Shown here: one piece after another, positions 1 through 5,203 of the stretch
Position numbering within the stretch: the stretch's first letter is position 1
Layout of the letters: the number at the start of each line of letters is the position of its first letter
NCBI GenBank assembly: GCA_945868555.1
Contig: CAMBMC010000121.1
Location: 1-7,085, forward strand
Source of the DNA: Chitinophaga pinensis
GTDB taxonomy: Bacteria; Bacteroidota; Bacteroidia; Flavobacteriales_D; Crocinitomicaceae
Length of the DNA stretch: 7,085 nucleotides
Reading direction: 5' to 3'
Notes under the pieces: generated by a model
Told to the model about the DNA's origin: nothing
Seen by the model: only the letters and a program-made list of their open reading frames with translations
The model's database searches: none
Position numbers and translations under genes: made by a program

Positions 1-177
1 TATAATCTATTCCCGATATAAACATAGGTTTCAGAAACCTAATTCAATTGTGAAGATCATTCACAAAAAAAGCTTTGTACAAATACGATGAAATCGAGAA
101 ATCTAACTTTTATTCCGATTTGGAAAGTCTTTTGGAGAGGAACGAATCCTTCAATATTAATAAATGAAGTGTGAGTT
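1..177. other. Intergenic stretch, no gene seen, two small inverted repeats
   Basis: I see no credible coding region or RNA gene here. Bases 25-41 form a perfect odd-length palindrome (TAGGTTTC, central A, GAAACCTA). Bases 48-54 and 60-66 (TTGTGAA and TTCACAA) form a 7-bp hairpin with a 5-nt loop, followed on the plus strand by a run of A. Neither has a T-run on the correct side for a standard intrinsic terminator on either strand. They could belong to the 3' region of a gene beyond the left edge, or be operator-like. Confidence 0.5.
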
Positions 178-184
178 TGAGAGT

Positions 185-237
185 GAAAAGAAACAGAGGG
201 GAGTGAACCGCTCTCGCTTTTCACTCTCACTCTGTTT
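185..237 (-). terminator. Probable intrinsic terminator after tRNA-Arg
   Basis: Read on the minus strand just past the tRNA-Arg 3' end, AAACAGAG (237-230) pairs with CTCTGTTT (198-191), and GAGTGAA (226-220) pairs with TTCACTC (207-201) above a small internal loop. The distal stem is followed by CTTTTC (190-185), a short and imperfect U-tract. A competing 13-bp perfect stem (178-190 with 217-229) uses some of the same bases, so the two folds exclude each other. Termination here is likely but weaker than at the tRNA-Pro terminator. Confidence 0.55.
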
Positions 238-240
238 TTG

Positions 241-314
<74 letters not shown>

Positions 315-341
315 GTATTCTTTTTCTAAAAAAAAAATGTC

Positions 342-372
342 AAAAAAAAAGGGGGATGATCGCTCATCCCCC
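342..372 (-). terminator. Strong intrinsic terminator after tRNA-Pro
   Basis: On the minus strand, GGGGGATGA (372-364) pairs perfectly with TCATCCCCC (359-351) around a 4-nt loop, followed directly by nine T (350-342). This is a textbook rho-independent terminator, placed 3 bp past the tRNA-Pro 3' end. It should separate tRNA-Pro from tRNA-Arg transcriptionally. A second run of ten T (minus strand, 337-328) follows. Confidence 0.93.
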
Positions 373-375
373 ACG

Positions 376-450
376 TCGGGGCGGCAGGATTCGAACCTGC
401 GACCTCCTGGTCCCAAACCAGGCGCGATGACCGGACTACGCTACGCCCCG
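376..450 (-). tRNA. tRNA-Pro (anticodon UGG)
   Basis: A 75-nt cloverleaf reads on the minus strand. The acceptor stem is CGGGGCG with CGCCCCG, fully paired. The anticodon stem is CCTGG/CCAGG with loop TTTGGGA, giving anticodon UGG for proline CCN codons. The T-arm is GCAGG, TTCGAAT, CCTGC, and the discriminator is A. The D-stem GCGT/TCGC carries one T-T mismatch next to the loop. No CCA is encoded. A matching promoter lies about 55-85 bp upstream and a strong terminator follows directly, so this looks like a single-gene transcription unit. Confidence 0.96.
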
Positions 451-504
451 AGCTATCATCATTTTATTTCAATTACCCTCGAATCGTTTTCCGAAAGGGG
501 AGTG

Positions 505-535
505 CAAAAGTAAGAAATTTCTCGACTTTTACAAA
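505..535 (-). promoter_or_regulatory. Bacteroidota-type promoter for tRNA-Pro
   Basis: On the minus strand, TTTG (535-532) is followed after 19 bp by TACTTTTG (512-505). This fits the Bacteroidota primary sigma consensus TTTG-N19-TAnnTTTG at every defined position. Transcription would start near 498, giving a leader of about 48 nt before the tRNA-Pro 5' end at 450, to be removed by RNase P. The site also lies just beyond the tRNA-Ser repeat array, which suggests that tRNA-Pro need not depend on tRNA-Ser transcription. Confidence 0.8.
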
Positions 536-582
536 TAATCTTTGTTGAACATTTTGTGTAAACATTCATTCTTGCGGTGGGA

Positions 583-667
583 GCGGGATTATCTAAACCT
601 CCTTACGTCGGTTTTCGATGGTCTCCGCTATGCTCCGACACGAACCCTTCGGGTGATCTCATCCCGC
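583..667 (-). ncRNA. Possible structured RNA in repeat unit 1 (rtT-like, tentative)
   Basis: On the minus strand GCGGGAT (667-661) pairs with ATCCCGC (589-583), closing an 85-nt segment. Inside lie three short arms: ACCC-GAA-GGGT, a TCG/CGG stem (with one G-U pair), and AACC/GGTT around GACGTAAGGA. The closing 3' strand is the copied tRNA T-stem 3' strand, so the fold mimics an enlarged T-arm. The differences from unit 2 fall in loops or linkers, or convert a C-G to a U-G pair. The inner stems are short and expression is unknown, so the call is tentative. Confidence 0.35.
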
Positions 668-700
668 AATCCTTTATAACCAATAATTCTTGCGGTGGGA

Positions 701-785
701 GCGGGATTATCTCAACCTCCTTACGTCGGTTTTCGATGGTCTCCGCTGCGCTCCGGCACGAACCCTTCGGGTGATCTCATCCCGC
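701..785 (-). ncRNA. Possible structured RNA in repeat unit 2 (rtT-like, tentative)
   Basis: This is the same fold as in the neighbouring unit: closing stem 785-779 with 707-701, then ACCC/GGGT, CCG/CGG (fully Watson-Crick here) and AACC/GGTT arms. It lies directly downstream of tRNA-Ser on the transcribed strand, with no terminator between, so it would be part of the tRNA-Ser precursor transcript and could be released by tRNA 3'-end processing. The copied tRNA 3' end at 708-693 could offer a second processing or decoy site. Confidence 0.35.
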
Positions 786-810
786 AATCCTTTACAACCA
801 ATAATTCTTG

Positions 811-897
811 CGGTGGGAGCGGGATTCGAACCCGCGGTACAGTTACCCGTACGTCAGTTTAGCAAACTGGTGGTTTCAGCCACTCACCCATCCCACC
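811..897 (-). tRNA. tRNA-Ser (anticodon GCU)
   Basis: An 87-nt class II tRNA reads on the minus strand. The acceptor stem is GGTGGGA with TCCCACC and the discriminator is G, as is usual for serine tRNAs. The anticodon loop TTGCTAA gives GCU, which reads AGC/AGU. A long variable arm contains a GTAC/GTAC stem, and the T-arm is GCGGG, TTCGAAT, CCCGC. No CCA is encoded. It follows the unknown membrane protein gene and has its own promoter. Its last 16 nt are reiterated twice downstream in 118-bp repeats. A short plus-strand reading frame across this gene is only an antisense shadow. Confidence 0.97.
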
Positions 898-920
898 GAA
901 GTGTTCAATGAACTAGGGGG

Positions 921-949
921 CAAAAATAGTAAAAGCCTTGATAAGTCAA
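921..949 (-). promoter_or_regulatory. Bacteroidota-type promoter for tRNA-Ser
   Basis: On the minus strand, TTG (949-947) is followed after 18 bp by TATTTTTG (928-921), matching TAnnTTTG exactly. Transcription would start about 6-7 nt downstream (near 915), leaving a leader of about 18 nt before the tRNA 5' end at 897. I see no convincing terminator between the preceding protein gene (stop at 984) and this promoter, so some read-through from the protein operon is also possible. Confidence 0.75.
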
Positions 950-983
950 AGTGAAAATCTGTATTAATTCTCAAAAGTTTTGC

Positions 984-1544
984 TTAAATCAACAGCATCG
1001 CCAATTTCATGGCATAGAGTCCAGCCAATAATATCCAAAGCTGATGGGTGGGCGCAAAGGGTTTCCAAATGATTGCGACAATTCCCATTCCTATATAGGC
1101 TATTGTTTCTAAAATTGGGTCGTAAGGAGCACTCGCAATAAAAAGTGTAATGGGAATTATAAGTGTCCAAATGCGGGAATAAACGTTCGAAATAACGGTT
1201 CTTAAACTAAAGAAAATGAGAATCAAGGTGATCGCCAAATTCATCAGTTTAAACATGTCTAGCCAAAAGCCATGATAAAGTAATTCCCAGGTTTCTTGAT
1301 CAACAAACAGGGACCAGAAAAATTCGGAAGCCAGAAGCGCACTTAGTGCTGAACAAAGAAATAAGCTTGTGATGAGTCTGAATTGCTTTTGGTTCCAAAT
1401 GAAAAATTGAATGGAAACAATCAAATAGACAACTTCATTTAAAGGGAAAGGGTAGATGAAACTGCCGAACTCAAGGAAGACGAGAAAGGCAAAACCAATC
1501 AATGTCAAGATGCCAAGCTGAACAGCGCGCTTCTCGCGGATCAT
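984..1544 (-). CDS. Polytopic membrane protein of unknown function
   Basis: I do not recognise the family of this 186-residue protein. It is very hydrophobic and probably has six or seven membrane helices, at about residues 9-31, 35-50, 57-81, 96-116, 124-139, 144-160 and 167-186. The N-terminus MIREKRAV is basic, suggesting a cytoplasmic N-terminus by the positive-inside rule. I see no catalytic motif, cysteine pair or soluble domain. Its ATG overlaps the map stop codon in an ATGA arrangement, so it is probably translated by coupling to map and belongs to the same transcript. The TAA stop at 986-984 lies 35 bp from the tRNA-Ser promoter, with no clear terminator. That it is a real gene is likely from its length, composition and coupling. 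A functional link to Map is not shown by the sequence. Confidence 0.85.
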   Translation of the reverse strand: MIREKRAVQLGILTLIGFAFLVFLEFGSFIYPFPLNEVVYLIVSIQFFIWNQKQFRLITSLFLCSALSALLASEFFWSLFVDQETWELLYHGFWLDMFKLMNLAITLILIFFSLRTVISNVYSRIWTLIIPITLFIASAPYDPILETIAYIGMGIVAIIWKPFAPTHQLWILLAGLYAMKLAMLLI

Positions 1545-2320
1545 TTTTTCTTTGCTAATGCTTCTTCGATGTAATCGAACGTGGATAAAATCACGGGTTG
1601 ACCATCAACTACTGCGATATCGTGCTCAAAGTGTGCACTAGGCATTCCATCAGCTGTAACAATCGTCCAATTGTCATCCAATTGAACCACTTTTTCAGTA
1701 CCCATGTTGATCATTGGTTCGATCGCGATCGTCAATCCATCCTGAATTCTCTTACCACGACCTCTGCGGCCATAATTTGGTACCTGTGGGTCTTCGTGCA
1801 GAGTTTTTCCCAAACCGTGACCTACCAAGTCGCGAACGACGCCATAGCCATTCTTCTCTGCGTGCTGCTGTATCGCCCAACCAATGTCTTCAATACGATT
1901 GCCGACAATACATTGCTCTATTCCCAAGTACAAACATTCTTTGGTGACCTGAAGCAATTTTCGCACTTCGGGTTTGACATTTCCCACCTCAAAGGTGTAG
2001 GCATGATCTCCATAATATCCTTTGTAAACAGATCCACAATCGACAGAAACGACATCTCCGTCTTCAAATGGTCGATCGGTAGGTAGTCCATGAACGACTT
2101 GTTCATTGACAGAAATTAAAAGAGTACTTGGACAGCCATACAATCCCAAAAATCCGGGAATCGCATTTTGAGAACGGATATACTCCTCAGCAAGTTGGTC
2201 GAGAAATTTAGGGGTGACCCCAATAGCTATGTGTTCAGCCACTTTTCCAAGTGTACGACTAACGACCAATGCGGCTTCGCGCATGATCGCAATCTCTTCT
2301 GCTGTTTTATAAATAATCAT
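1541..2320 (-). CDS. map: Methionine aminopeptidase, type I
   Basis: This cytosolic metalloenzyme removes the initiator methionine from new proteins when the second residue is small. From the ATG at 2320 the protein has 259 residues, normal for the family. All metal and catalytic residues are visible, each three positions lower than in E. coli MetAP: H77 (VVHGLP), metal ligands D94 (VDCG), D105 (YGDHA), H168 (VGHGLG), E201 (EPMI), E232 (FEHD), plus H175 (LHEDP). There is no N-terminal zinc-finger extension, so it is the short bacterial type Ia form. I chose the ATG because MIIYKTAEEI matches the usual start of Bacteroidota homologues. A GTG seven codons upstream (2341) has AAAGGA in front and is the alternative. 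The gene lies 70 bp after sucC and overlaps the next gene by 4 bp. Confidence 0.97.
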   Translation of the reverse strand: MIIYKTAEEIAIMREAALVVSRTLGKVAEHIAIGVTPKFLDQLAEEYIRSQNAIPGFLGLYGCPSTLLISVNEQVVHGLPTDRPFEDGDVVSVDCGSVYKGYYGDHAYTFEVGNVKPEVRKLLQVTKECLYLGIEQCIVGNRIEDIGWAIQQHAEKNGYGVVRDLVGHGLGKTLHEDPQVPNYGRRGRGKRIQDGLTIAIEPMINMGTEKVVQLDDNWTIVTADGMPSAHFEHDIAVVDGQPVILSTFDYIEEALAKKK

Positions 2321-2390
2321 ATTCCGATTGAAAATCCCCACGCCAGTCCTTTACTTTCAACGATAAGCGATGAACGGTTGGAAAAGAAAA

Positions 2391-3602
2391 TTAAGAAAGC
2401 ACTTCTTTCACAAGATCAGCTGCTTCTTGAAGCAACACGGCTGAATGCACATTCAATCCAGACTCGTCAATCAATCGTTTCGCTTCCACGGCATTTGTTC
2501 CTTGAAGTCGAACGATAATTGGAACGGGAATAACCCCCATGTTCTTGTAGGCATCAACAACGCCTTGAGCTACGCGGTCGCAACGAACGATACCACCAAA
2601 GATGTTAATCAAGATGGCTTTCACATTTGGATCTTTCAAGATGATGTGGAATGCTTTTTCAACACGTTCCGCATTTGCTGTTCCACCAACATCCAAGAAG
2701 TTCGCTGGATTTCCACCTGATAATTTGATGATGTCCATGGTTGCCATTGCTAGTCCAGCTCCGTTCACCATACAGCCAACGTTCCCGTCCAACTTCACAA
2801 AGTTCAATCCTGCAGCATCTGCTTCAACTTCTGTTGGATCTTCTTCTGAAGTATCTCGCATGGCAGCATATTCAGGGTGGCGGAACAATCCGTTTCCATC
2901 CATTGTGACTTTCGCATCTACTGCAATGATTTTATTGTCTGATGTTTTCAATACAGGATTGATTTCAAACATTGATGCATCAATTCCTTCGTAAGCGCTG
3001 TATAACGAAACAACAAATTTTGTCATTTGCTTGAACGCCTCACCCGAAAGTCCTAGATTGAAAGCAATTTTGCGCGCTTGAAAACCTTGGATGCCAACAC
3101 GAGGGTCAATTACTTCTTTGTAAATTAATTCCGGTGTATGTTCAGCAACGTGTTCGATGTCCATTCCACCTTCAGTAGAATAGATAATCACATTCCGACC
3201 TTTTTCGCGGTCCAATAAAACAGACATGTAAAATTCAGACGTTTCTGATTCACCAGGGTAATAAACGTCCTGAGCAATCAAGACTTTGTTCACTTTTTTC
3301 CCTTTTCCGTTTGTTTGCAAGGTTACCAGGTGTCCACCAAGGATTCCTTTCACTTTTTCTTCCACATGTTCAATCCCTTTTGCAAGGACAACCCCATGAG
3401 ATCCAGTTTCTTCAACTGTTCCTTTTCCACGTCCACCTGCATGAATTTGCGCTTTCACGACGAACCAGCTTGTGCCAGTTTCTTCTGTCAACTTTTTTGC
3501 TGCTGCTACTGCATCTTCAACTTTGTCAACAACTACGCCTTCTTGGATAGCGACTCCATAGCCTTTCAGGATTAATTTCCCTTGGTATTCGTGTAAGTTC
3601 AT
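2391..3602 (-). CDS. sucC: Succinate-CoA ligase (ADP-forming), beta subunit
   Basis: This is the beta subunit of succinyl-CoA synthetase, which interconverts succinyl-CoA and succinate with formation of ATP in the TCA cycle. Its partner SucD (alpha) carries the phosphohistidine and CoA site and is not in this window. The protein has 403 residues, slightly longer than E. coli SucC. The N-terminal ATP-grasp domain shows MNLHEYQ at the start, K50 and AGGRGKG (55-61) for nucleotide binding, E213/N215 (FEINP) and D229 (AVDAK), equivalent to E197, N199 and the Mg ligand D213 of E. coli. The C-terminal CoA-ligase domain (about 270-403) has VNGAGLAMATMD, GGNPANFLDVGGTA, NIFGGIVRCD and RLQGTN. The ATG follows an A/T-rich leader typical of Bacteroidota. 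The gene lies between accC and map on one strand. Confidence 0.97.
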   Translation of the reverse strand: MNLHEYQGKLILKGYGVAIQEGVVVDKVEDAVAAAKKLTEETGTSWFVVKAQIHAGGRGKGTVEETGSHGVVLAKGIEHVEEKVKGILGGHLVTLQTNGKGKKVNKVLIAQDVYYPGESETSEFYMSVLLDREKGRNVIIYSTEGGMDIEHVAEHTPELIYKEVIDPRVGIQGFQARKIAFNLGLSGEAFKQMTKFVVSLYSAYEGIDASMFEINPVLKTSDNKIIAVDAKVTMDGNGLFRHPEYAAMRDTSEEDPTEVEADAAGLNFVKLDGNVGCMVNGAGLAMATMDIIKLSGGNPANFLDVGGTANAERVEKAFHIILKDPNVKAILINIFGGIVRCDRVAQGVVDAYKNMGVIPVPIIVRLQGTNAVEAKRLIDESGLNVHSAVLLQEAADLVKEVLS

Positions 3603-3676
3603 CTATTTATTTTTTGCGTTGTAAAAGTAGGTTTTTTATCGGCAATAATTCGTCCTGCAGAGAATACTTTTTTCAT
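3599..3676 (-). CDS. Possible 25-codon mini-ORF linking accC to sucC
   Basis: The whole gap between accC and sucC is open in one frame. The ATG shares its A with the accC stop (TAATG, 3678-3674), and the TGA overlaps the sucC start (ATGA, 3602-3599). The 25-residue product begins MKKVFSAGRI and is basic, with six lysines and two arginines. It could be a leader or coupling peptide that carries ribosomes from accC to sucC, or chance in an A/T-rich spacer. Its first 11 bases are identical to the first 11 bases of accC, so a decayed fragment of a duplicated accC start is another option. There is no homology I recognise. Confidence 0.25.
   Translation of the reverse strand: MKKVFSAGRIIADKKPTFTTQKINR
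3622..3629 (-). promoter_or_regulatory. Weak -7-like box ahead of sucC
   Basis: TACTTTTA on the minus strand matches the Bacteroidota -7 element TAnnTTTG at all but the last defined base and lies 19 bp before the sucC ATG. A start site about 6-7 nt downstream would leave a leader of only about 13 nt. The nearest upstream TTG is 13 bp away, too close for a standard -33 element, so the support is partial. It lies inside the possible mini-ORF. Confidence 0.3.
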
Positions 3677-5160
3677 TAGGAGCGCATATTTTTCCATGAA
3701 CTGCTAATTTCCCGTGATGCATATTCTTTCGCATGTCGGTCTTGAATGGAATCCCAAATTTGATCAATACTATGCTGGAGTGCATCCTGCTCTTCTTGCA
3801 TGGCGGTATGCATGATTTTTGGATCGCTGAAATAGTGCTTTACAAAGTTTGTGTCGAAATGCCCACTTCGGAAGGCGTCGTGCTTCAAGACATATTTCCC
3901 AAAGTCCAAGGTCGTTTTAATGCCAGAAATTTGATAGTCATCAATGGCTTTGAGCATGCGTTCAATCGCTTTTTCACGGGTAGGGCCCCAGGTGACTAGC
4001 TTCGCGATCATCGGGTCGTAATAAATCGGAATGTCCATGCCCTCTAGAAATCCGTCATCTACACGAACATGGTTTCCCGAAGGAATACGGTAGCGTTTCA
4101 AGGTGCCGATGTCAGGCGTAAAGCCATTCAATGTGTCTTCGGCATACACACGCACTTCAATGGCATGGCCATGAATGATCAGTTCGTCTTGAAGTTTTGG
4201 TAAACGCTCACCTCGTGCTACGCGCACTTGCCATTCTACGAGGTCCAAACCTGTGATTTCTTCGGTAACTGGGTGTTCTACTTGGAGACGGGTATTCATT
4301 TCTAAGAAATAGAAATTCATATCAGCATCGACGAGGAATTCAACAGTTCCCGCCCCTTCGTAGTTGCATGCTTTGCATACCGCCACAGCTGACTCGCCCA
4401 TTTTTTGACGCATCTCAGGGCTTAGTATGGTACTTGGCGCCTCTTCAACTACTTTTTGGTGACGACGTTGAATCGAACATTCACGTTCAAACAAATACAC
4501 GGCATTTCCATGTTGATCGGCAAAAACTTGGATTTCAATATGTCGAGGTTTGTTAACGAATTTTTCAATGAAAACTGCATCATCTCCGAAGGACGAACGT
4601 GCTTCATTCTGTGCCATGCGCATTTGCTCAATGAAATCCTCAGAGCGTTCAACGAGACGCATGCCTTTACCGCCGCCGCCTGCAGATGCTTTGATCAGAA
4701 TTGGGTAGCCTACTTCTTCGGCAATTTTGATCGCTTCCAGGACATCGGTAATGGCACTATCTACTCCGGGAACCAATGGGACATTGTAACTTTTTACGGC
4801 TTGCTTGGCACTTAGTTTATCACCCATCACATCCATTGATTCTGGAGATGGACCAATGAGTTTCATTCCAGCATCTTTCACTTTTCGAGCAAAATCTGCA
4901 TTCTCAGATAAAAATCCGTACCCAGGATGAATTCCATCGACGTTTAATTTCTTGCAATAGTCAAGAATCACATCTTGACGCAAATAACTCTCCGACGAAG
5001 GACTTGGTCCAACATACACGGCCTCATCGGCTTCCAAGACATGGGGTGCTGATCTGTCTGCATCTGAATAAATGGCCACAGTGGCAATATTCATGCGTTT
5101 TAATGTGCGAATTACACGACGGGCAATCTCTCCACGGTTGGCTATCAGAACTTTTTTCAT
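3676..5160 (-). CDS. accC: Biotin carboxylase subunit of an acyl-CoA carboxylase
   Basis: The enzyme carboxylates the biotin of a carrier protein using ATP and bicarbonate, the first half-reaction of acetyl- or propionyl-CoA carboxylase. The protein has 494 residues. The N-terminal domain starts MKKVLIANRGEIA. The ATP-grasp domain has K115, K157, the glycine-rich loop KASAGGGGKGM (157-167), H207 (PRHIEIQV) and K236. Further on are metal ligands E274 and E287 (FLEMNTRLQVEHPVTE, with N289, R291, E295) and R337 (AIEVRVYAED). All core catalytic residues are present. About 45 residues follow the point where the 449-residue E. coli enzyme ends; this tail is helical and charged. No biotinyl (AMKM) domain is present, so a separate carrier is needed. 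Neither carrier nor carboxyltransferase gene is next to it. It may be the propionyl-CoA-type paralogue, but the substrate cannot be read from the sequence. Confidence 0.95.
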   Translation of the reverse strand: MKKVLIANRGEIARRVIRTLKRMNIATVAIYSDADRSAPHVLEADEAVYVGPSPSSESYLRQDVILDYCKKLNVDGIHPGYGFLSENADFARKVKDAGMKLIGPSPESMDVMGDKLSAKQAVKSYNVPLVPGVDSAITDVLEAIKIAEEVGYPILIKASAGGGGKGMRLVERSEDFIEQMRMAQNEARSSFGDDAVFIEKFVNKPRHIEIQVFADQHGNAVYLFERECSIQRRHQKVVEEAPSTILSPEMRQKMGESAVAVCKACNYEGAGTVEFLVDADMNFYFLEMNTRLQVEHPVTEEITGLDLVEWQVRVARGERLPKLQDELIIHGHAIEVRVYAEDTLNGFTPDIGTLKRYRIPSGNHVRVDDGFLEGMDIPIYYDPMIAKLVTWGPTREKAIERMLKAIDDYQISGIKTTLDFGKYVLKHDAFRSGHFDTNFVKHYFSDPKIMHTAMQEEQDALQHSIDQIWDSIQDRHAKEYASREISSSWKNMRS

Positions 5161-5186
5161 AGGTCTATTGTCGGATTTTCAAAGGG

Positions 5187-5194
5187 TAAAAATA
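5187..5194 (-). promoter_or_regulatory. Weak -7-like box ahead of accC
   Basis: TATTTTTA on the minus strand differs from TAnnTTTG only in the last base and lies 26 bp before the accC ATG, in the 43-bp gap after tamB. No TTG is found at the expected -33 distance. An 11-bp odd palindrome (GAGAT, T, ATCTC) that includes the tamB stop codon lies just upstream. A separate accC promoter here is possible; co-transcription with tamB is equally plausible. Confidence 0.28.
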
Positions 5195-5203
5195 GAGATA
5201 ATC

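Larger units (their letters stand above)
568..826 (-). repeat. Tandem 118-bp repeat carrying tRNA-Ser 3'-end copies (2.2 units)
   Basis: The period is exactly 118 bp: units start on the plus strand at 568 and 686, and a partial third copy spans 804-826. The two full units (568-685, 686-803) differ at about five positions (roughly 96% identity). Each contains CGGTGGGAGCGGGATT at 575-590 and 693-708, identical to the last 16 nt of the tRNA-Ser gene (811-826), plus 7 flanking bases. On the transcribed strand the array therefore starts inside the tRNA 3' end and continues for two units plus a 23-bp remnant. This parallels the E. coli tyrT repeats (178-bp units, each with the tRNA-Tyr 3' end), though I see no sequence kinship. 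Other possible origins are tRNA 3'-end attachment-site duplications or a palindromic intergenic repeat family. Confidence 0.92.

Noticed and set aside
568..826. CRISPR array or insertion sequence
   Set aside because: Units are contiguous with no spacers, there are only two full copies, and there is no transposase or terminal inverted repeat; the period and tRNA-end copies fit a tandem duplication at a tRNA better.
568..897. Integrated genomic island at the tRNA-Ser 3' end
   Set aside because: Direct copies of the tRNA end resemble att sites, but only about 100 bp lies between them, and no integrase or cargo is present. A relic cannot be excluded.
577..911. Plus-strand reading frames of 65 and 73 codons with 'VGAGFEPAVQLP'
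   Set aside because: They are translations of the 118-bp repeats and the antisense of tRNA-Ser, without independent coding signs.
950..983. Terminator after the membrane protein gene
   Set aside because: Only a CAAAA-C-TTTTG palindrome is present, with no adequate loop and no T-run.
1598..2086. 162-codon plus-strand reading frame opposite map
   Set aside because: It lies fully antisense to a well-supported methionine aminopeptidase gene and has no recognisable domain.
2321..2390. Promoter ahead of map
   Set aside because: TATCGTTG is one base off TAnnTTTG but has no TTG at the right distance; co-transcription with sucC is simpler.
2168..2518. 116-codon plus-strand reading frame spanning the map-sucC gap
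   Set aside because: It mostly overlaps map and sucC in antisense, shows no family features and has no promoter support.
4456..4815. 119-codon plus-strand reading frame inside accC
   Set aside because: Antisense shadow of conserved biotin carboxylase sequence.
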